Below are positions 1 through 8,518 of a stretch of DNA of 64,000 nucleotides, piece by piece; the first letter of the stretch is position 1, and each line of letters starts with the position of its first letter. Both the position numbers and the translations under genes were made by a program. The notes below the pieces were generated by a model that searched no databases, had not been told where the DNA came from, and saw nothing but the letters and a program-made list of their open reading frames with translations. This DNA is from an uncultured Roseovarius sp. (GTDB taxonomy: Bacteria > Pseudomonadota > Alphaproteobacteria > Rhodobacterales > Rhodobacteraceae): contig CANMOU010000001.1 of the NCBI GenBank assembly GCA_947499555.1, positions 1,116,001 to 1,180,000 of the forward strand, read 5' to 3'.

Positions 1-1
1 G

Positions 2-1381
2 GTAAGCTCGGGCCGCATCTACTCCAACGTGCTCGAACGTGAACGGCGCGGCGACTATCTTGGTAAAACCATTCAGGTCGTCCCGCATGTCACCAACGAG
101 ATAAAGGATTTCATCGAGATCGGCGATGATGAGGTAGATTTCATGCTCTGCGAGATCGGCGGCACCGTTGGCGATATCGAAGGCCTGCCTTTCTTTGAGG
201 CCATCCGCCAGTTTAGCCATGACCGCCCACGCGGCGAATGCATCTTCATGCATCTCACGCTCCTGCCCTATCTTGCCGCTTCGGGTGAGTTGAAGACCAA
301 GCCGACCCAGCACTCAGTCAAGGAATTGCAGTCCATCGGGATTGCCCCCGACATCCTTGTCTGCCGCTCAGAGCAGCCCATCCCGGAAAAAGAACGCGAG
401 AAGATCGCACTCTTCTGTAATGTACGCAAAGAGGCGGTTGTTGCGGCCTATGACCTGAACTCCATCTATGAGGCGCCGCTGGCCTATCACCGCGAAGGTC
501 TGGATCAGGCCGTGCTCGATGCCTTCAACATCGCGCCTGCGCCAAAACCGGATCTGAGCGTCTGGCAGGACGTGGTTGACCGCATCCACAACACCGATGG
601 CGAAGTGAATGTCGCCATTGTCGGCAAATACACCCAGCTAGAGGACGCCTATAAATCGATCAAAGAGGCGCTGACCCATGGGGGCATGGCCAACCGCGTG
701 AAAGTCAATGTCGAATGGGTAGATGCCGAGGTGTTTGACCACAATGACCCCGCCCCGCATCTCGAAGGCTTTCACGCCATCCTCGTACCCGGCGGTTTCG
801 GCGAGCGTGGCACCGAGGGCAAGATCAAGGCAGCCCAGTTCGCGCGCGAACGCAAAATTCCCTATTTGGGCATTTGCCTTGGCATGCAGATGGCCGTCAT
901 CGAGGCTGCGCGCAATCTGGCAGGGCTCAAGGATGCCGGTTCCGAAGAGTTCGATCATGAGGCTGGCAAGAAACGGTTCACGCCAGTGGTCTACCACCTG
1001 AAGGAATGGGTACAGGGCAATCAAAAGGTGCAGCGCAAGGTCAGCGATGACAAAGGCGGCACAATGCGGCTTGGGGCCTATGATGCCGTGCTGAAGGAAG
1101 GCTCAAAAGTGGCTCAGGTCTATGACACCCTGGCCATTGATGAACGGCACCGTCACCGCTACGAGGTGGATATCAAATACCGCGAGAAACTGGAAAAATG
1201 CGGGCTGACATTTTCGGGCATGTCCCCGGATGGTCGCTTGCCTGAGATCGTGGAATGGGAAGATCACCCGTGGTTCATCGGGGTACAGTTTCATCCCGAA
1301 TTGAAATCAAAGCCTTTTCACCCGCATCCGCTTTTTGCAGATTTCGTGCGCGCGGCGGTTGAGACATCACGCCTGGTCTGA
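2..1381 (+). CDS. pyrG: CTP synthase (partial, N-terminus cut by window edge)
   Basis: The enzyme makes CTP from UTP, ATP and glutamine in the cytoplasm, the last step of pyrimidine nucleotide synthesis. The frame is already open at base 2 with [20 protein letters not shown], a stretch of the synthetase domain, so roughly the first 85-90 residues lie outside the window; the full family length is about 545 residues. The C-terminal class I glutamine amidotransferase domain is intact: GICLGMQ carries the catalytic Cys, and the FHPELKSKP stretch near the end supplies the His/Glu of the triad. It converges on the following gene. The identity is certain from these motifs; only the start is unknown. 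Confidence 0.97.
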   Translation, partial: VSSGRIYSNVLERERRGDYLGKTIQVVPHVTNEIKDFIEIGDDEVDFMLCEIGGTVGDIEGLPFFEAIRQFSHDRPRGECIFMHLTLLPYLAASGELKTKPTQHSVKELQSIGIAPDILVCRSEQPIPEKEREKIALFCNVRKEAVVAAYDLNSIYEAPLAYHREGLDQAVLDAFNIAPAPKPDLSVWQDVVDRIHNTDGEVNVAIVGKYTQLEDAYKSIKEALTHGGMANRVKVNVEWVDAEVFDHNDPAPHLEGFHAILVPGGFGERGTEGKIKAAQFARERKIPYLGICLGMQMAVIEAARNLAGLKDAGSEEFDHEAGKKRFTPVVYHLKEWVQGNQKVQRKVSDDKGGTMRLGAYDAVLKEGSKVAQVYDTLAIDERHRHRYEVDIKYREKLEKCGLTFSGMSPDGRLPEIVEWEDHPWFIGVQFHPELKSKPFHPHPLFADFVRAAVETSRLV

Positions 1382-1391
1382 GGCAGCTGCC

Positions 1392-2039
1392 TTACCCGCT
1401 TTTTGACGCTTTCCGGCGTGGTACGGGCTTGCGCAGATCGCGCTCTTCGGTTTCTTCTTCCGGCAGATAGCGCAGCATCCGACGCGACACGCCAAGCTCC
1501 ATCACCGGGCTGAGAAGATCGCGCAAAAGGCTCTGGTTCTCGGCGTAAATCGCGGTTTCATGCTCGCGGTCGATCTTTAGTTCGTTCTGCGTGAGCGTGG
1601 CGACAATCGCCTCATCAAGCACATAACGCCCCTGACGGTTTTCTTCACGGTCCTTCGCCTGCGCAATAAGCCAGCGTCCCAGACGACGTTGGTCCAGCAC
1701 GCCCCGGTCCGGCCAGGCCAGGTAAAATCCGGAATTGACCCTCAGGCAGATATTGTCGAGCAGACGTGCCGTAGGTTTCCAACGTTCCGGCACATCGCGC
1801 TTGGGCATGTAGTTGAAGCGCTCAGGCTCCCCGTTGAGAAACGCCGTGATCGCCGAGCCAAGATCGATGCATTTCTGCGCCATGATCCAGTTCAAAACAA
1901 CATCGGGATGCACGCGCCAGTCATAGGCCATGGCCAATGCCCGCAACTCTTGGTCTGTCCCGGTTTGGGCCATGTCGAGTTGCTCTTCTGGAGTGCCTTT
2001 GGACCAGTCAAAGTCCTGAAACGTCGTCTCTGCCGACAT
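1392..2039 (-). CDS. DUF4274-like hypothetical protein
   Basis: A soluble protein of about 215 residues with no signal peptide or membrane segment. The N-terminal third (ELRALAMAYDW...HPDVVLNWIMAQKCIDLGSAITAFLNG) resembles the DUF4274 pattern, in which small animal- or toxin-associated domains carry a W-x-D/H and a CDLGTA-like stretch; this is recognition from memory. The C-terminus is Arg/Lys/Glu rich, ending in basic residues. I place the start at the ATG at 2039 (MSAETTFQ); a TTG four codons upstream would give a slightly longer protein. It stands alone between convergent pyrG and a divergent DUF1330 gene. No function can be assigned. Confidence 0.6.
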   Translation of the reverse strand: MSAETTFQDFDWSKGTPEEQLDMAQTGTDQELRALAMAYDWRVHPDVVLNWIMAQKCIDLGSAITAFLNGEPERFNYMPKRDVPERWKPTARLLDNICLRVNSGFYLAWPDRGVLDQRRLGRWLIAQAKDREENRQGRYVLDEAIVATLTQNELKIDREHETAIYAENQSLLRDLLSPVMELGVSRRMLRYLPEEETEERDLRKPVPRRKASKSG

Positions 2040-2205
2040 TGAGCCTCGCAATCAAATAATACACACTTTCTGAGGCTGATTTATGCTGGCCGAAAGCGTG
2101 TTTTCTGGGGTGCAAATGTGACGCGATTGAGACATTCACCTCAAAGATTGCAAAGGTTTGTTTCCTGGACCAGAATTGAGCGAAATCATGCGCAGTGAGG
2201 ACAAT

Positions 2206-2499
2206 ATGGCAAAAGGATACTGGGTGGCGCATGTCGATGTGAACGACCCGCAGGCATATGAGGCTTACAAGGCTGCAAATGCCGCCGCATTTTCAGAATT
2301 CGGCGCAAGATTTATTGTGCGAGGTGGCGCGCGGGAATTGCGCGACGGCCAGCTACGGGCGCGCACTGTTGTTATCGAGTTCCCAACCTACAAGGCCGCA
2401 TTGGCCTGCTACAACTCACAGACCTATCAAGACGCCAAGGCCTTGCGCGAACCTGTCTCGACCTGTGATCTTGTCATTGTCGAAGGCTATGACGGGTAA
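2206..2499 (+). CDS. DUF1330 family protein
   Basis: A small cytoplasmic protein of 97 residues beginning MAKGYWVAHVDV, the typical start of DUF1330 proteins, which adopt a dimeric ferredoxin-like (ABM/Dabb-type) fold and have no settled biochemical role. The pattern continues with the conserved ARFIVRGG, VVIEFPTYKAALACYNSQTYQ and C-terminal VIVEGYDG segments. The start at 2206 follows a GTGAGG ribosome binding site at 2195-2200; an earlier in-frame TTG at 2158 is less likely. It lies 6 bases upstream of a TerB-like gene and may be cotranscribed with it. A second member of the same family occurs at 50630-50917. Confidence 0.85.
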   Translation: MAKGYWVAHVDVNDPQAYEAYKAANAAAFSEFGARFIVRGGARELRDGQLRARTVVIEFPTYKAALACYNSQTYQDAKALREPVSTCDLVIVEGYDG

Positions 2500-2505
2500 A
2501 GCAGC

Positions 2506-2964
2506 ATGGACGCAAAATCACTGATACACCGCTTGTTGCACGCCTTTGATGCGCCCGAACCCGCGCCGCTGCCGGTACCGGACGAGAAGCTGGCGCTTGG
2601 CACGTTACTTGTGCGTGTTGCCAAATCCGATCTTGAATACGCTTTTGCCGAGATCAGCCAGATTGACAAGCTGCTGACACGGCTCTTTGGGCTTGGCGCC
2701 ATCGAGGCGGCCAAGATGCGCGCGATCTGCGAGCGGCTCGACAAGGAGGCCCCGGAGACCGAGAAATTCGCACAGATCATCCGCGAGATGGTCAGTCTTG
2801 AAGCCCGCCTTGATGCGCTGGAAGCGCTTTGGGAAGTGGTTTTGGCGGACGGCTCGGTCCAGTCACAAGAGATGACTGTGATCTCCGAAGTGCAGCTTTC
2901 CTTGGGGCTTAGCGAAGAGGACAGTATCGAGGCCAAAGCCAAAGCGGCCGCGCAATTGGGATAG
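2506..2964 (+). CDS. TerB-like (tellurite resistance fold) protein, copy 1
   Basis: A 152-residue, mostly helical soluble protein. The repeated pattern LALGTLLVRVAKSDLEYAFAEISQID and LEALWEVVLADGSVQSQEMTVI corresponds to the two acidic-loop helical halves of the TerB/DUF533-like fold, where D-x-x-x-x-x-E positions may bind metal. Homologues are associated with tellurite resistance in some operons, but many are stand-alone proteins of unknown role. The next gene at 3015 is a paralogue with the same architecture, so the pair is probably a tandem duplication. Start ATG 2506 lies 6 bases after the DUF1330 stop. Confidence 0.75.
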   Translation: MDAKSLIHRLLHAFDAPEPAPLPVPDEKLALGTLLVRVAKSDLEYAFAEISQIDKLLTRLFGLGAIEAAKMRAICERLDKEAPETEKFAQIIREMVSLEARLDALEALWEVVLADGSVQSQEMTVISEVQLSLGLSEEDSIEAKAKAAAQLG

Positions 2965-3014
2965 CCGCGCGCTTTGCCATTGGCCAAAACAATCCCTTCG
3001 CCTATATCGCTCTT

Positions 3015-3455
3015 ATGTTTGCAGATTTTATCAAGAACCTCGTCGCGCCCGACCCTGAACCACTGAACGATACCGACGCCCGTCTGGCGCTTTCGGCATT
3101 ACTGGTTCGGCTGGCGCGCAGCGATGGCGAATACGCGCTGTCCGAGGCCACGCATATCGAGCACATTCTGGCAACGCGTTATCAACTGAATGAAGCAGAT
3201 GCTCGGGCCTTGCGTGGGGATGCCGAAACGCTGGAATCTGAGGCACCTGATACCGTGCGCTTCACCCGCGCGATCAAGGATGCCGTGGCTTATGAAGACC
3301 GGATCGCAGTCATCGAGGCGCTTTGGATGGTTGCCCTGGCTGATGGCGAACGCGATGCCGAAGAAGACGCTCTGATCCGCCTTGCGGCAAGCCTGCTGGG
3401 GGTCAACGATGTCGATAGCGCCCGCGCCCGCCAGCGCGTTGCCGACGCAGGCTAA
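3015..3455 (+). CDS. TerB-like protein, copy 2
   Basis: A 146-residue paralogue of the preceding gene. Both begin with a short amphipathic stretch rich in Pro/Asp (here FADFIKNLVAPDPEPLNDTD) followed by LALSALLVRLARSDGEYALSEATHIE and IEALWMVALADGERDAEEDALI. In this copy the acidic loops read SDGEY and ADGERDAEED, closer to the TerB metal-loop consensus than in copy 1, where the first loop is SDLEY. The gene ends 4 bases before the next start, so the two TerB genes and the PhnD-like gene are probably one transcript. The biochemical function is unknown. Confidence 0.75.
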   Translation: MFADFIKNLVAPDPEPLNDTDARLALSALLVRLARSDGEYALSEATHIEHILATRYQLNEADARALRGDAETLESEAPDTVRFTRAIKDAVAYEDRIAVIEALWMVALADGERDAEEDALIRLAASLLGVNDVDSARARQRVADAG

Positions 3456-3459
3456 ACTT

Positions 3460-4200
3460 ATGATCGCCAGTTTGCCGATGTATGACCGCCCTGAATTGCA
3501 GGCGGCCAATGACCGGCTTTGGCAGGGCATACGCGCATATCTTGGCATCGGCCCGGAGCAGCTTGACCGGCACGAGGATCCCTGGACTCACTGGACCTCT
3601 CCTGATCTGCTCCTGTCGCAGACCTGTGGCTATCCCTATCGGGCACGCCTACATGGCAAGGTTCAGTTGATTGGCACACCGGACAACCGATTAGACGGCT
3701 GCGCGCCTGGCGAATACTGTTCGGTTTTCGTGGCGCGTGCCGATGATGCACGACAGGACGTCAAAGACTTCGCCACTTGCGTCTTCGCCTATAACGAGGC
3801 GCTGTCTCAAAGCGGCTGGGCGGCGGCTGCGAATTACGGACATGATCGTGGCTTCTCCTTCGCAAACACGCAAAAATCCGGCGGTCACCGCCACTCAGCA
3901 GAGGCCGTCGCGACGGGCCATGCCGACCTGGCCGCGATTGATGCGCTCACCTGGAGACACATTCAGCGCTATGATGCCTTTGCAACGCATCTGCGAGTGA
4001 TTGCCCAAAGTGACGCAACACCCACCCTGCCTTTCATCACTGCGCAGGGGCGCGACCCGGCACCAATTCGAGTGGCCATGAAACAGGCCATCGCCGATCT
4101 GGACGAAACCGATCGCGCGGCGCTGTCGATCTATGACCTTATCGATGTACCGTCTGAGCGTTATCTGAGCGTGCGAACGCCGGCGCCACCCAACGGGTGA
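3460..4200 (+). CDS. PhnD-like periplasmic-binding-fold protein without signal peptide
   Basis: A 246-residue protein starting MIASLPMYDRPELQAANDRLW. The pattern of an early IASLPMYD strand, SPDLLLSQTCGYPYR, YCSVFVARADD and a ligand-loop segment around NYGHDRGFSFAN resembles the phosphate/phosphonate-binding (PhnD/SsuA) type II fold found in many uncharacterised alphaproteobacterial proteins. I see no signal peptide at the preferred start, ATG 3460, which lies 4 bases after the upstream TerB-like stop. The frame is open further upstream to 3382, but that part overlaps the TerB gene and is out of character. No ABC ATPase or permease gene of this class adjoins it, so it may be a cytoplasmic or orphan binder. 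Confidence 0.65.
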   Translation: MIASLPMYDRPELQAANDRLWQGIRAYLGIGPEQLDRHEDPWTHWTSPDLLLSQTCGYPYRARLHGKVQLIGTPDNRLDGCAPGEYCSVFVARADDARQDVKDFATCVFAYNEALSQSGWAAAANYGHDRGFSFANTQKSGGHRHSAEAVATGHADLAAIDALTWRHIQRYDAFATHLRVIAQSDATPTLPFITAQGRDPAPIRVAMKQAIADLDETDRAALSIYDLIDVPSERYLSVRTPAPPNG

Positions 4201-4346
4201 CGTTGCGGAAAGAAGCCCAAAATCCCCACTTTGGTGTCAGATTCACAAACAAACCGGCCATTTTCGGCGTTTTGAAAGTTGCATTGTGCAGAATTTTGCT
4301 TCCTAGTACCGGGTGTTAACCAATAGCCACCTAAGCGGAAGCTACC

Positions 4347-5123
4347 TTGTCCGACACGACGCCCGTCATTGAAATTCGAAACCTGCACAAGGCCTATGGC
4401 GCTTTGGAAGTGATCAAGGGCGTTGATATTTCGGCCAAGCGCGGCGACGTGGTGTCTCTGATCGGGTCATCGGGGTCCGGCAAATCCACTATCCTGCGCT
4501 GCGCCAACCTGCTCGAAGACAGCCAGGACGGGGATGTTCTGTTCAAAGGCGAACCGGTAACCTGGGCCGGAAACGGCATGTCCCGGCGTCCGGCAGATGC
4601 GAAACAAGTTCTGCGCATCCGCACAAATCTCAGCATGGTGTTCCAGCAGTTCAATCTCTGGGCACACCTGACCATCCTGCAAAACGTGATGGAGGCCCCG
4701 GTGACTGTGCTGGGCCGGGATCGTGGCGAGGTGGAGGCATCAGCTCGCAAATATCTCGACAAAGTGGGCATTGGCGATAAATGCGATGTCTACCCTGCGC
4801 AGCTCTCGGGCGGCCAGCAGCAGCGCGCGGCCATCGCGCGTGCGCTGGCGATGGAGCCCGAGGCGCTTTTGTTTGACGAACCAACCTCGGCGCTTGACCC
4901 CGAGCTTGAGCAGGAAGTCGTGAAGGTTATCAAGGACCTGGCCTCCGAAGGCCGGACCATGATGATCGTCACTCATGATATGAAGATGGCCCATGATGTG
5001 TCCGATCACGTGATCTTTCTCCATCAGGGCCTCATCGAAGAAGAAGGCGCGCCCGAAACACTGTTCGGCGCCCCGAAATCAGACCGGCTGCGGCAGTTTC
5101 TAAGCTCGACCATGGCCGCCTGA
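4347..5123 (+). CDS. Polar amino acid ABC transporter ATP-binding protein (HisP-like)
   Basis: The cytoplasmic ATPase of a histidine/lysine/arginine/octopine-type importer, 258 residues. Walker A is GSSGSGKST, the signature is LSGGQQQR, Walker B is ALLFDEPTSALD, and the switch His is in VTHDMKMAHDVSDHV. The insert around MSRRPADAKQVLRIRTNLSMVFQQFNLW is typical of HisP-class ATPases. The start is a TTG at 4347 (SDTTPVIEI follows), preceded by GGAAG; no suitable ATG exists before the Walker A region. It heads an operon with a binding protein, an alpha/beta hydrolase and two permeases. The transported substrate is not determined. Confidence 0.93.
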   Translation: MSDTTPVIEIRNLHKAYGALEVIKGVDISAKRGDVVSLIGSSGSGKSTILRCANLLEDSQDGDVLFKGEPVTWAGNGMSRRPADAKQVLRIRTNLSMVFQQFNLWAHLTILQNVMEAPVTVLGRDRGEVEASARKYLDKVGIGDKCDVYPAQLSGGQQQRAAIARALAMEPEALLFDEPTSALDPELEQEVVKVIKDLASEGRTMMIVTHDMKMAHDVSDHVIFLHQGLIEEEGAPETLFGAPKSDRLRQFLSSTMAA

Positions 5124-5153
5124 AACCAAACTTGAAGAAAAGGGAGTAAATAC

Positions 5154-5876
5154 ATGAAAAAAATAGTCGTTTCTGCATTGGCGCTGGCTCTGACCAGTGG
5201 TCTTGCAATGGCGGAAGACAAAACCATCCGCCTCGGCACCGAGGGTGCTTATGCCCCTTGGAACTTTCTCAATGACGCTGGCGAAGTCGACGGCTTTGAG
5301 CGGGAACTGGGTGACGAACTTTGCGCGCGCGCTGAGCTGACCTGCGAATGGGTCACCAATGAGTGGGATTCAATCATCCCCAATCTCGTTAATGGCAACT
5401 ATGACGTCATCATCGCGGGCATGTCGATCACCGATGAGCGTGATGAAGTCATTGATTTCACACAAAACTACACGCCGCCTGATCCATCAGCTTATGTCGC
5501 GGCCTCTGACGGCGTCGATCTGGAAGGCGGCGTGGTTGCCGCGCAGACCGGCACCATTCAGGCAGGCTTCATTGCCGAATCCGGGGCCACACTGGTGGAA
5601 TTCGCAACGCCGGAAGAGACCATTGCCGCCGTGAAAAACGGTGAGGCCGATGCGGTTCTGGCAGACAAATCCTTCCTCGCGCCCATCGTGGCCGAAGATG
5701 GCGATCTGAACTTCGTGGGCCCCGACGTGCCGCTGGGCGGCGGTGTCGGCATGGGCATCCGCGAGTCAGACGGAGAACTGAAGGCCAAGTTTGACGCGGC
5801 CATCCAGTCGATGAAAGACGACGGCTCGCTCAACGCGATGATCACGAAGTGGGAAGTCTCTTCGACTTTCGAATGA
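5154..5876 (+). CDS. Amino acid ABC transporter periplasmic substrate-binding protein
   Basis: A periplasmic receptor of 240 residues. The signal peptide is MKKIVVSALALALTSGLAMA, with cleavage probably after MAMA-type AMA. The mature protein shows the family 3 pattern: IRLGTEGAYAPWNFLNDAGEVDGFERELGDELC, IIPNLVNGNYDVIIAGMSIT and the hinge stretch ADAVLADKSFL. The acidic character around the ligand residues fits cationic or polar amino acids or opines, but the ligand cannot be read from sequence. A strong hairpin follows the stop codon at 5889-5912 and may set a higher binding-protein mRNA level relative to the downstream permeases. Confidence 0.93.
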   Translation: MKKIVVSALALALTSGLAMAEDKTIRLGTEGAYAPWNFLNDAGEVDGFERELGDELCARAELTCEWVTNEWDSIIPNLVNGNYDVIIAGMSITDERDEVIDFTQNYTPPDPSAYVAASDGVDLEGGVVAAQTGTIQAGFIAESGATLVEFATPEETIAAVKNGEADAVLADKSFLAPIVAEDGDLNFVGPDVPLGGGVGMGIRESDGELKAKFDAAIQSMKDDGSLNAMITKWEVSSTFE

Positions 5877-5888
5877 TTTGATCTTGCC

Positions 5889-5912
5889 GCGCTCCGGCAC
5901 TGGCCGGGGCGC
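5889..5912 (+). terminator. Intra-operon hairpin after binding-protein gene
   Basis: Arms GCGCTCCGGC and GCCGGGGCGC pair over 10 bp with one wobble and a 4-base loop. There is no following U run, so this is more likely a 3'-stabilising or attenuating stem than a full terminator. Such stems between binding-protein and permease genes are common in ABC operons. Confidence 0.6.
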
Positions 5913-5938
5913 GCACCACTCCGGCCTTTTGGGGGCAC

Positions 5939-6763
5939 ATGGCCTGGCACCTAAACCACACACATGATAGCCGACTTGGCACCATCACCTGGGGAAAAGC
6001 AGGGGATGGACCGCCTCTTGTGTTGGCGCATGGCTGGCCCTGGTCTTCCTACGCCTGGCACCGCGTGATCCCAACATTGGCCACCTATTTCACGGTCTAC
6101 TGGTACGACATGCCGGGCTTTGGACAATCTGACAAAGCGCTGGATCAGCCCACGGGTCTGGATGCACAAGCCGTCATCTTCTCGGAAATGATATCTTTCT
6201 GGCAACTCGAGACACCCTCGGTCTGGGCGCATGATTTTGGTGGCGCGATCTCGCTACGCGCGCAGCTTCTGCACGACGCCCGATACGACCGCACGCTTTT
6301 GATGAACATTGTTATGATGCGCCCTTGGGGATCGGACTTCTTTGAGCATGTCGGGCGCCACATCGAGGCTTTCTTAGGTCTTCCGCCACATATCCATGCG
6401 GCTGTTGTGAAGGCCTATATCAGTGGCGCGCTCGTCAAACCGCTCGACGACAAAGATCGTGCCGCTCTGGAAGCCCCTTGGCTTGATCCGGAAGGCCAGC
6501 ACGCCTTCTACCGTCAATTTGCGCAAGCCGATGAAGCACTGACAGCCGAAATTGAAAATAATCTCAATGCGATATCTCGCCCTGTTCAAGTTATTTGGGG
6601 CGCCGACGATCCATGGATCCCACTCGACCGCGGCATGGCTCTGGCCGACGCAATAGGGTGCGAGATACTTCCAATACAAGGACTGGGTCACCTGCCCCAG
6701 CTCGAAGATCCCACAGCGGTTCTTGACAGAGCCTTGCCCTATTTGAAGGCGGAGGCGGCATAG
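5939..6763 (+). CDS. Alpha/beta hydrolase of the dehalogenase-like class, embedded in ABC operon
   Basis: A soluble 274-residue alpha/beta hydrolase. HGWPWSSYAWHRVIP (31-45) forms the oxyanion-hole loop. The nucleophile elbow reads AHDFGGAIS with Asp99 rather than Ser, as in haloalkane and fluoroacetate dehalogenases and epoxide hydrolases. The likely acid is in WGADDPWIP (about 223-224) and the His is in GLGHLPQLEDP (His251). It has no signal peptide, so it acts in the cytoplasm. It is placed between binding protein and permeases, one base upstream of the first permease start, which argues for translational coupling and a role on the imported compound or its relative. Substrate unknown; a dehalogenase, epoxide hydrolase or esterase-like role are alternatives. 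Confidence 0.82.
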   Translation: MAWHLNHTHDSRLGTITWGKAGDGPPLVLAHGWPWSSYAWHRVIPTLATYFTVYWYDMPGFGQSDKALDQPTGLDAQAVIFSEMISFWQLETPSVWAHDFGGAISLRAQLLHDARYDRTLLMNIVMMRPWGSDFFEHVGRHIEAFLGLPPHIHAAVVKAYISGALVKPLDDKDRAALEAPWLDPEGQHAFYRQFAQADEALTAEIENNLNAISRPVQVIWGADDPWIPLDRGMALADAIGCEILPIQGLGHLPQLEDPTAVLDRALPYLKAEAA

Positions 6764-6764
6764 C

Positions 6765-7649
6765 ATGTTTGCGTATTGCTCTGACCCCGCAACACTGGAA
6801 AGCCTGCGCTGGCTGTCCTGTTACCTGACAACCGGCAAGCATGTGAACTTGTACTACTCAGTGGTCACCGTGCTGGTGCTTCTCGCCATCACCGCGCCGA
6901 CCGCGCTCGCTTTCGGCTTTGCAGGGGCCACCGCCGCAAGATCCCGCTTCGCACCGCTAAGCTGGCTCGGCAAAGGCTATATCTCTGTCGTGCGCGGTGT
7001 GCCCGACATCGCCTTTTTCCTCTTTTTCGTCATTGCCCTCGACCAGGCCTTTGAATGGATCCGCCACAAGGTCAAATGCCCCGATTGGACCGAACCGGTG
7101 CGGCAAGGCAATGACTTCATTGTGTGTCAGGCCGCAAAACTACCCCTCAGTGAGTCGCCCCAATGGATGCATGAAACCTATGGGTTTTTCCTTGCTGTTC
7201 TCACCTTTGCCATCGTGTTCGGCGCCTTTGCAGCCAATGTGCTCTTTGGGGCCATGCGCGCCGTGCCGCGTGCCCAAATCGAAACCGCCGAGGCCTATGG
7301 CATGAGTCCGCGCCAAAGCTTCTGGCGCATTCTGGTCCCGCAGATGTGGGTCTATGCCCTGCCCGGCCTTTCCAACCTCTGGATGGTGCTCACCAAGGCC
7401 ACGCCGCTTTTGTTCCTCTTGGGTGTCGAAGACATCGTCTACTGGGCGCGCGAGCTGGGCGGCACCGCCCTGCCGCGCTTCACCGACTATCCGCATGGCG
7501 ACTGGCGCATGTGGTACTTCCTTGTGCTGCTGGTCTTCTACCTGGGCCTCACTAAAATCTCCGAGGTCTTCCTCGAACGCCTCATGACCCGCCTCACCCA
7601 TGGGCAGGCCACCACCGGCGGCGAAGCTCAGAGAAAGGCGGCGGCATGA
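6765..7649 (+). CDS. Amino acid ABC transporter permease (HisQ-like)
   Basis: An inner-membrane permease of 294 residues. Hydrophobic segments include YYSVVTVLVLLAITAPTALAFGF, DIAFFLFFVIAL, FFLAVLTFAIVFGAFAANVLFG and WYFLVLLVFYLGLT. The EAA loop that docks on the ATPase reads ETAEAYGMSPRQSFWRILVP. The protein carries a periplasmic or cytoplasmic insert (RHKVKCPDWTEPVRQGNDFIVCQ) with two cysteines between the first membrane helices, longer than in E. coli HisQ. The start ATG follows the hydrolase stop by one base, with GGAGGCGG upstream. It overlaps the next permease by ATGA. Confidence 0.92.
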   Translation: MFAYCSDPATLESLRWLSCYLTTGKHVNLYYSVVTVLVLLAITAPTALAFGFAGATAARSRFAPLSWLGKGYISVVRGVPDIAFFLFFVIALDQAFEWIRHKVKCPDWTEPVRQGNDFIVCQAAKLPLSESPQWMHETYGFFLAVLTFAIVFGAFAANVLFGAMRAVPRAQIETAEAYGMSPRQSFWRILVPQMWVYALPGLSNLWMVLTKATPLLFLLGVEDIVYWARELGGTALPRFTDYPHGDWRMWYFLVLLVFYLGLTKISEVFLERLMTRLTHGQATTGGEAQRKAAA

Positions 7650-8452
7650 ACTGCTGGGAAACCGTTCAGGCCTATGCCTTTCGCTCAGTGGGTTTTGGCG
7701 AAAGGCTTTTGCCAAAAGAGGATTTCACCCTCTGCCAGCAATTCACCCTGATCGGCTCAGGCATGATCTGGAACGTCTATTTCGGCGCGCTGGCGCTGGC
7801 GCTGGGCTTTTTCCTCGCCACCGCCGTGGCGCTTGGCAAAGGCGCGCAAAACCCGCTACTGCGCAAACTCTCGGAATGGTTCATCTTCCTCTTCCGGGGC
7901 TCTCCGCTTTTCATCCAGTTCTTCTTTGCCTATTTCGCCTTCCTCAGCCTCAAGCAGGTCAACCCGATCTTTGACCCCTTCACTGCGGCGTGGCTTGGTG
8001 CGCTCATCGTGCTTTTCCTCAACACCGCGGCCTATTCGGGCGAGATCTTCTATGGCGCGCTGCGGTCGATCCCGAAAGGCGATGTCGAGGCGGCAGATGC
8101 CTACGGCTTTTCCGGCTGGCCGCGCTTCCGGCGCATCATCTGGCCGACCATGCTGCGGCTTGCCTGGCCTGCCTATACCAATGAGGCCATCTTTCTTTTC
8201 CACGCCACGACGCTGGTTTTCTTCTCGGCCTTCCCCGCCTGGCAACAGCGGGGCGACGCGCTCTATTACGCCAATTACTTCGCCGACAAGACGTTCAACC
8301 CCTTCGTGCCCTACCCGATACTTGCCGGATACTTCATCCTGCTCACATTGTGCGTCATCGGGCTATTCGGGCTGGTGAACCGCTATCTCAACCGGCATCT
8401 GCCGCAGGAAAACCGCGGCAGGCTGAAGCTCCGGATGAACATCATCCGCTGA
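7646..8452 (+). CDS. Amino acid ABC transporter permease (HisM-like)
   Basis: The second inner-membrane permease, 268 residues, forming the heterodimeric channel with the preceding gene. Membrane helices are visible at MIWNVYFGALALALGFFLATAVAL, WLGALIVLFLNTAAYSGEIFYGAL and ILAGYFILLTLCVIGLFGLV, and the EAA loop reads DVEAADAYGFSGWPRFRRIIWP. It starts at ATG 7646, overlapping the stop of the first permease by four bases. It ends the operon; a Rhodobacteraceae-type GC-rich repeat lies just downstream, followed by the convergent DUF4336 gene. Confidence 0.92.
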   Translation: MNCWETVQAYAFRSVGFGERLLPKEDFTLCQQFTLIGSGMIWNVYFGALALALGFFLATAVALGKGAQNPLLRKLSEWFIFLFRGSPLFIQFFFAYFAFLSLKQVNPIFDPFTAAWLGALIVLFLNTAAYSGEIFYGALRSIPKGDVEAADAYGFSGWPRFRRIIWPTMLRLAWPAYTNEAIFLFHATTLVFFSAFPAWQQRGDALYYANYFADKTFNPFVPYPILAGYFILLTLCVIGLFGLVNRYLNRHLPQENRGRLKLRMNIIR

Positions 8453-8464
8453 CGCATCTTCCGC

Positions 8465-8505
8465 CATTTCTTCTTGCCGAAAATATCCCCGCCGGAGGCT
8501 CCGCG
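8465..8505. repeat. Short GC-rich intergenic element of a Rhodobacteraceae type
   Basis: On the minus strand the element reads GCCTCCGGCGGGGATATTTT followed by CGGCAAGAAGAAA. I recall near-identical stretches at many gene ends in Rhodobacter and Roseobacter genomes, where they may mark transcription end points. It lies here exactly between two convergent genes. The family identification is from memory and only one copy is in the window. Confidence 0.4.
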
Positions 8506-8518
8506 ATTTGTCACGGGC

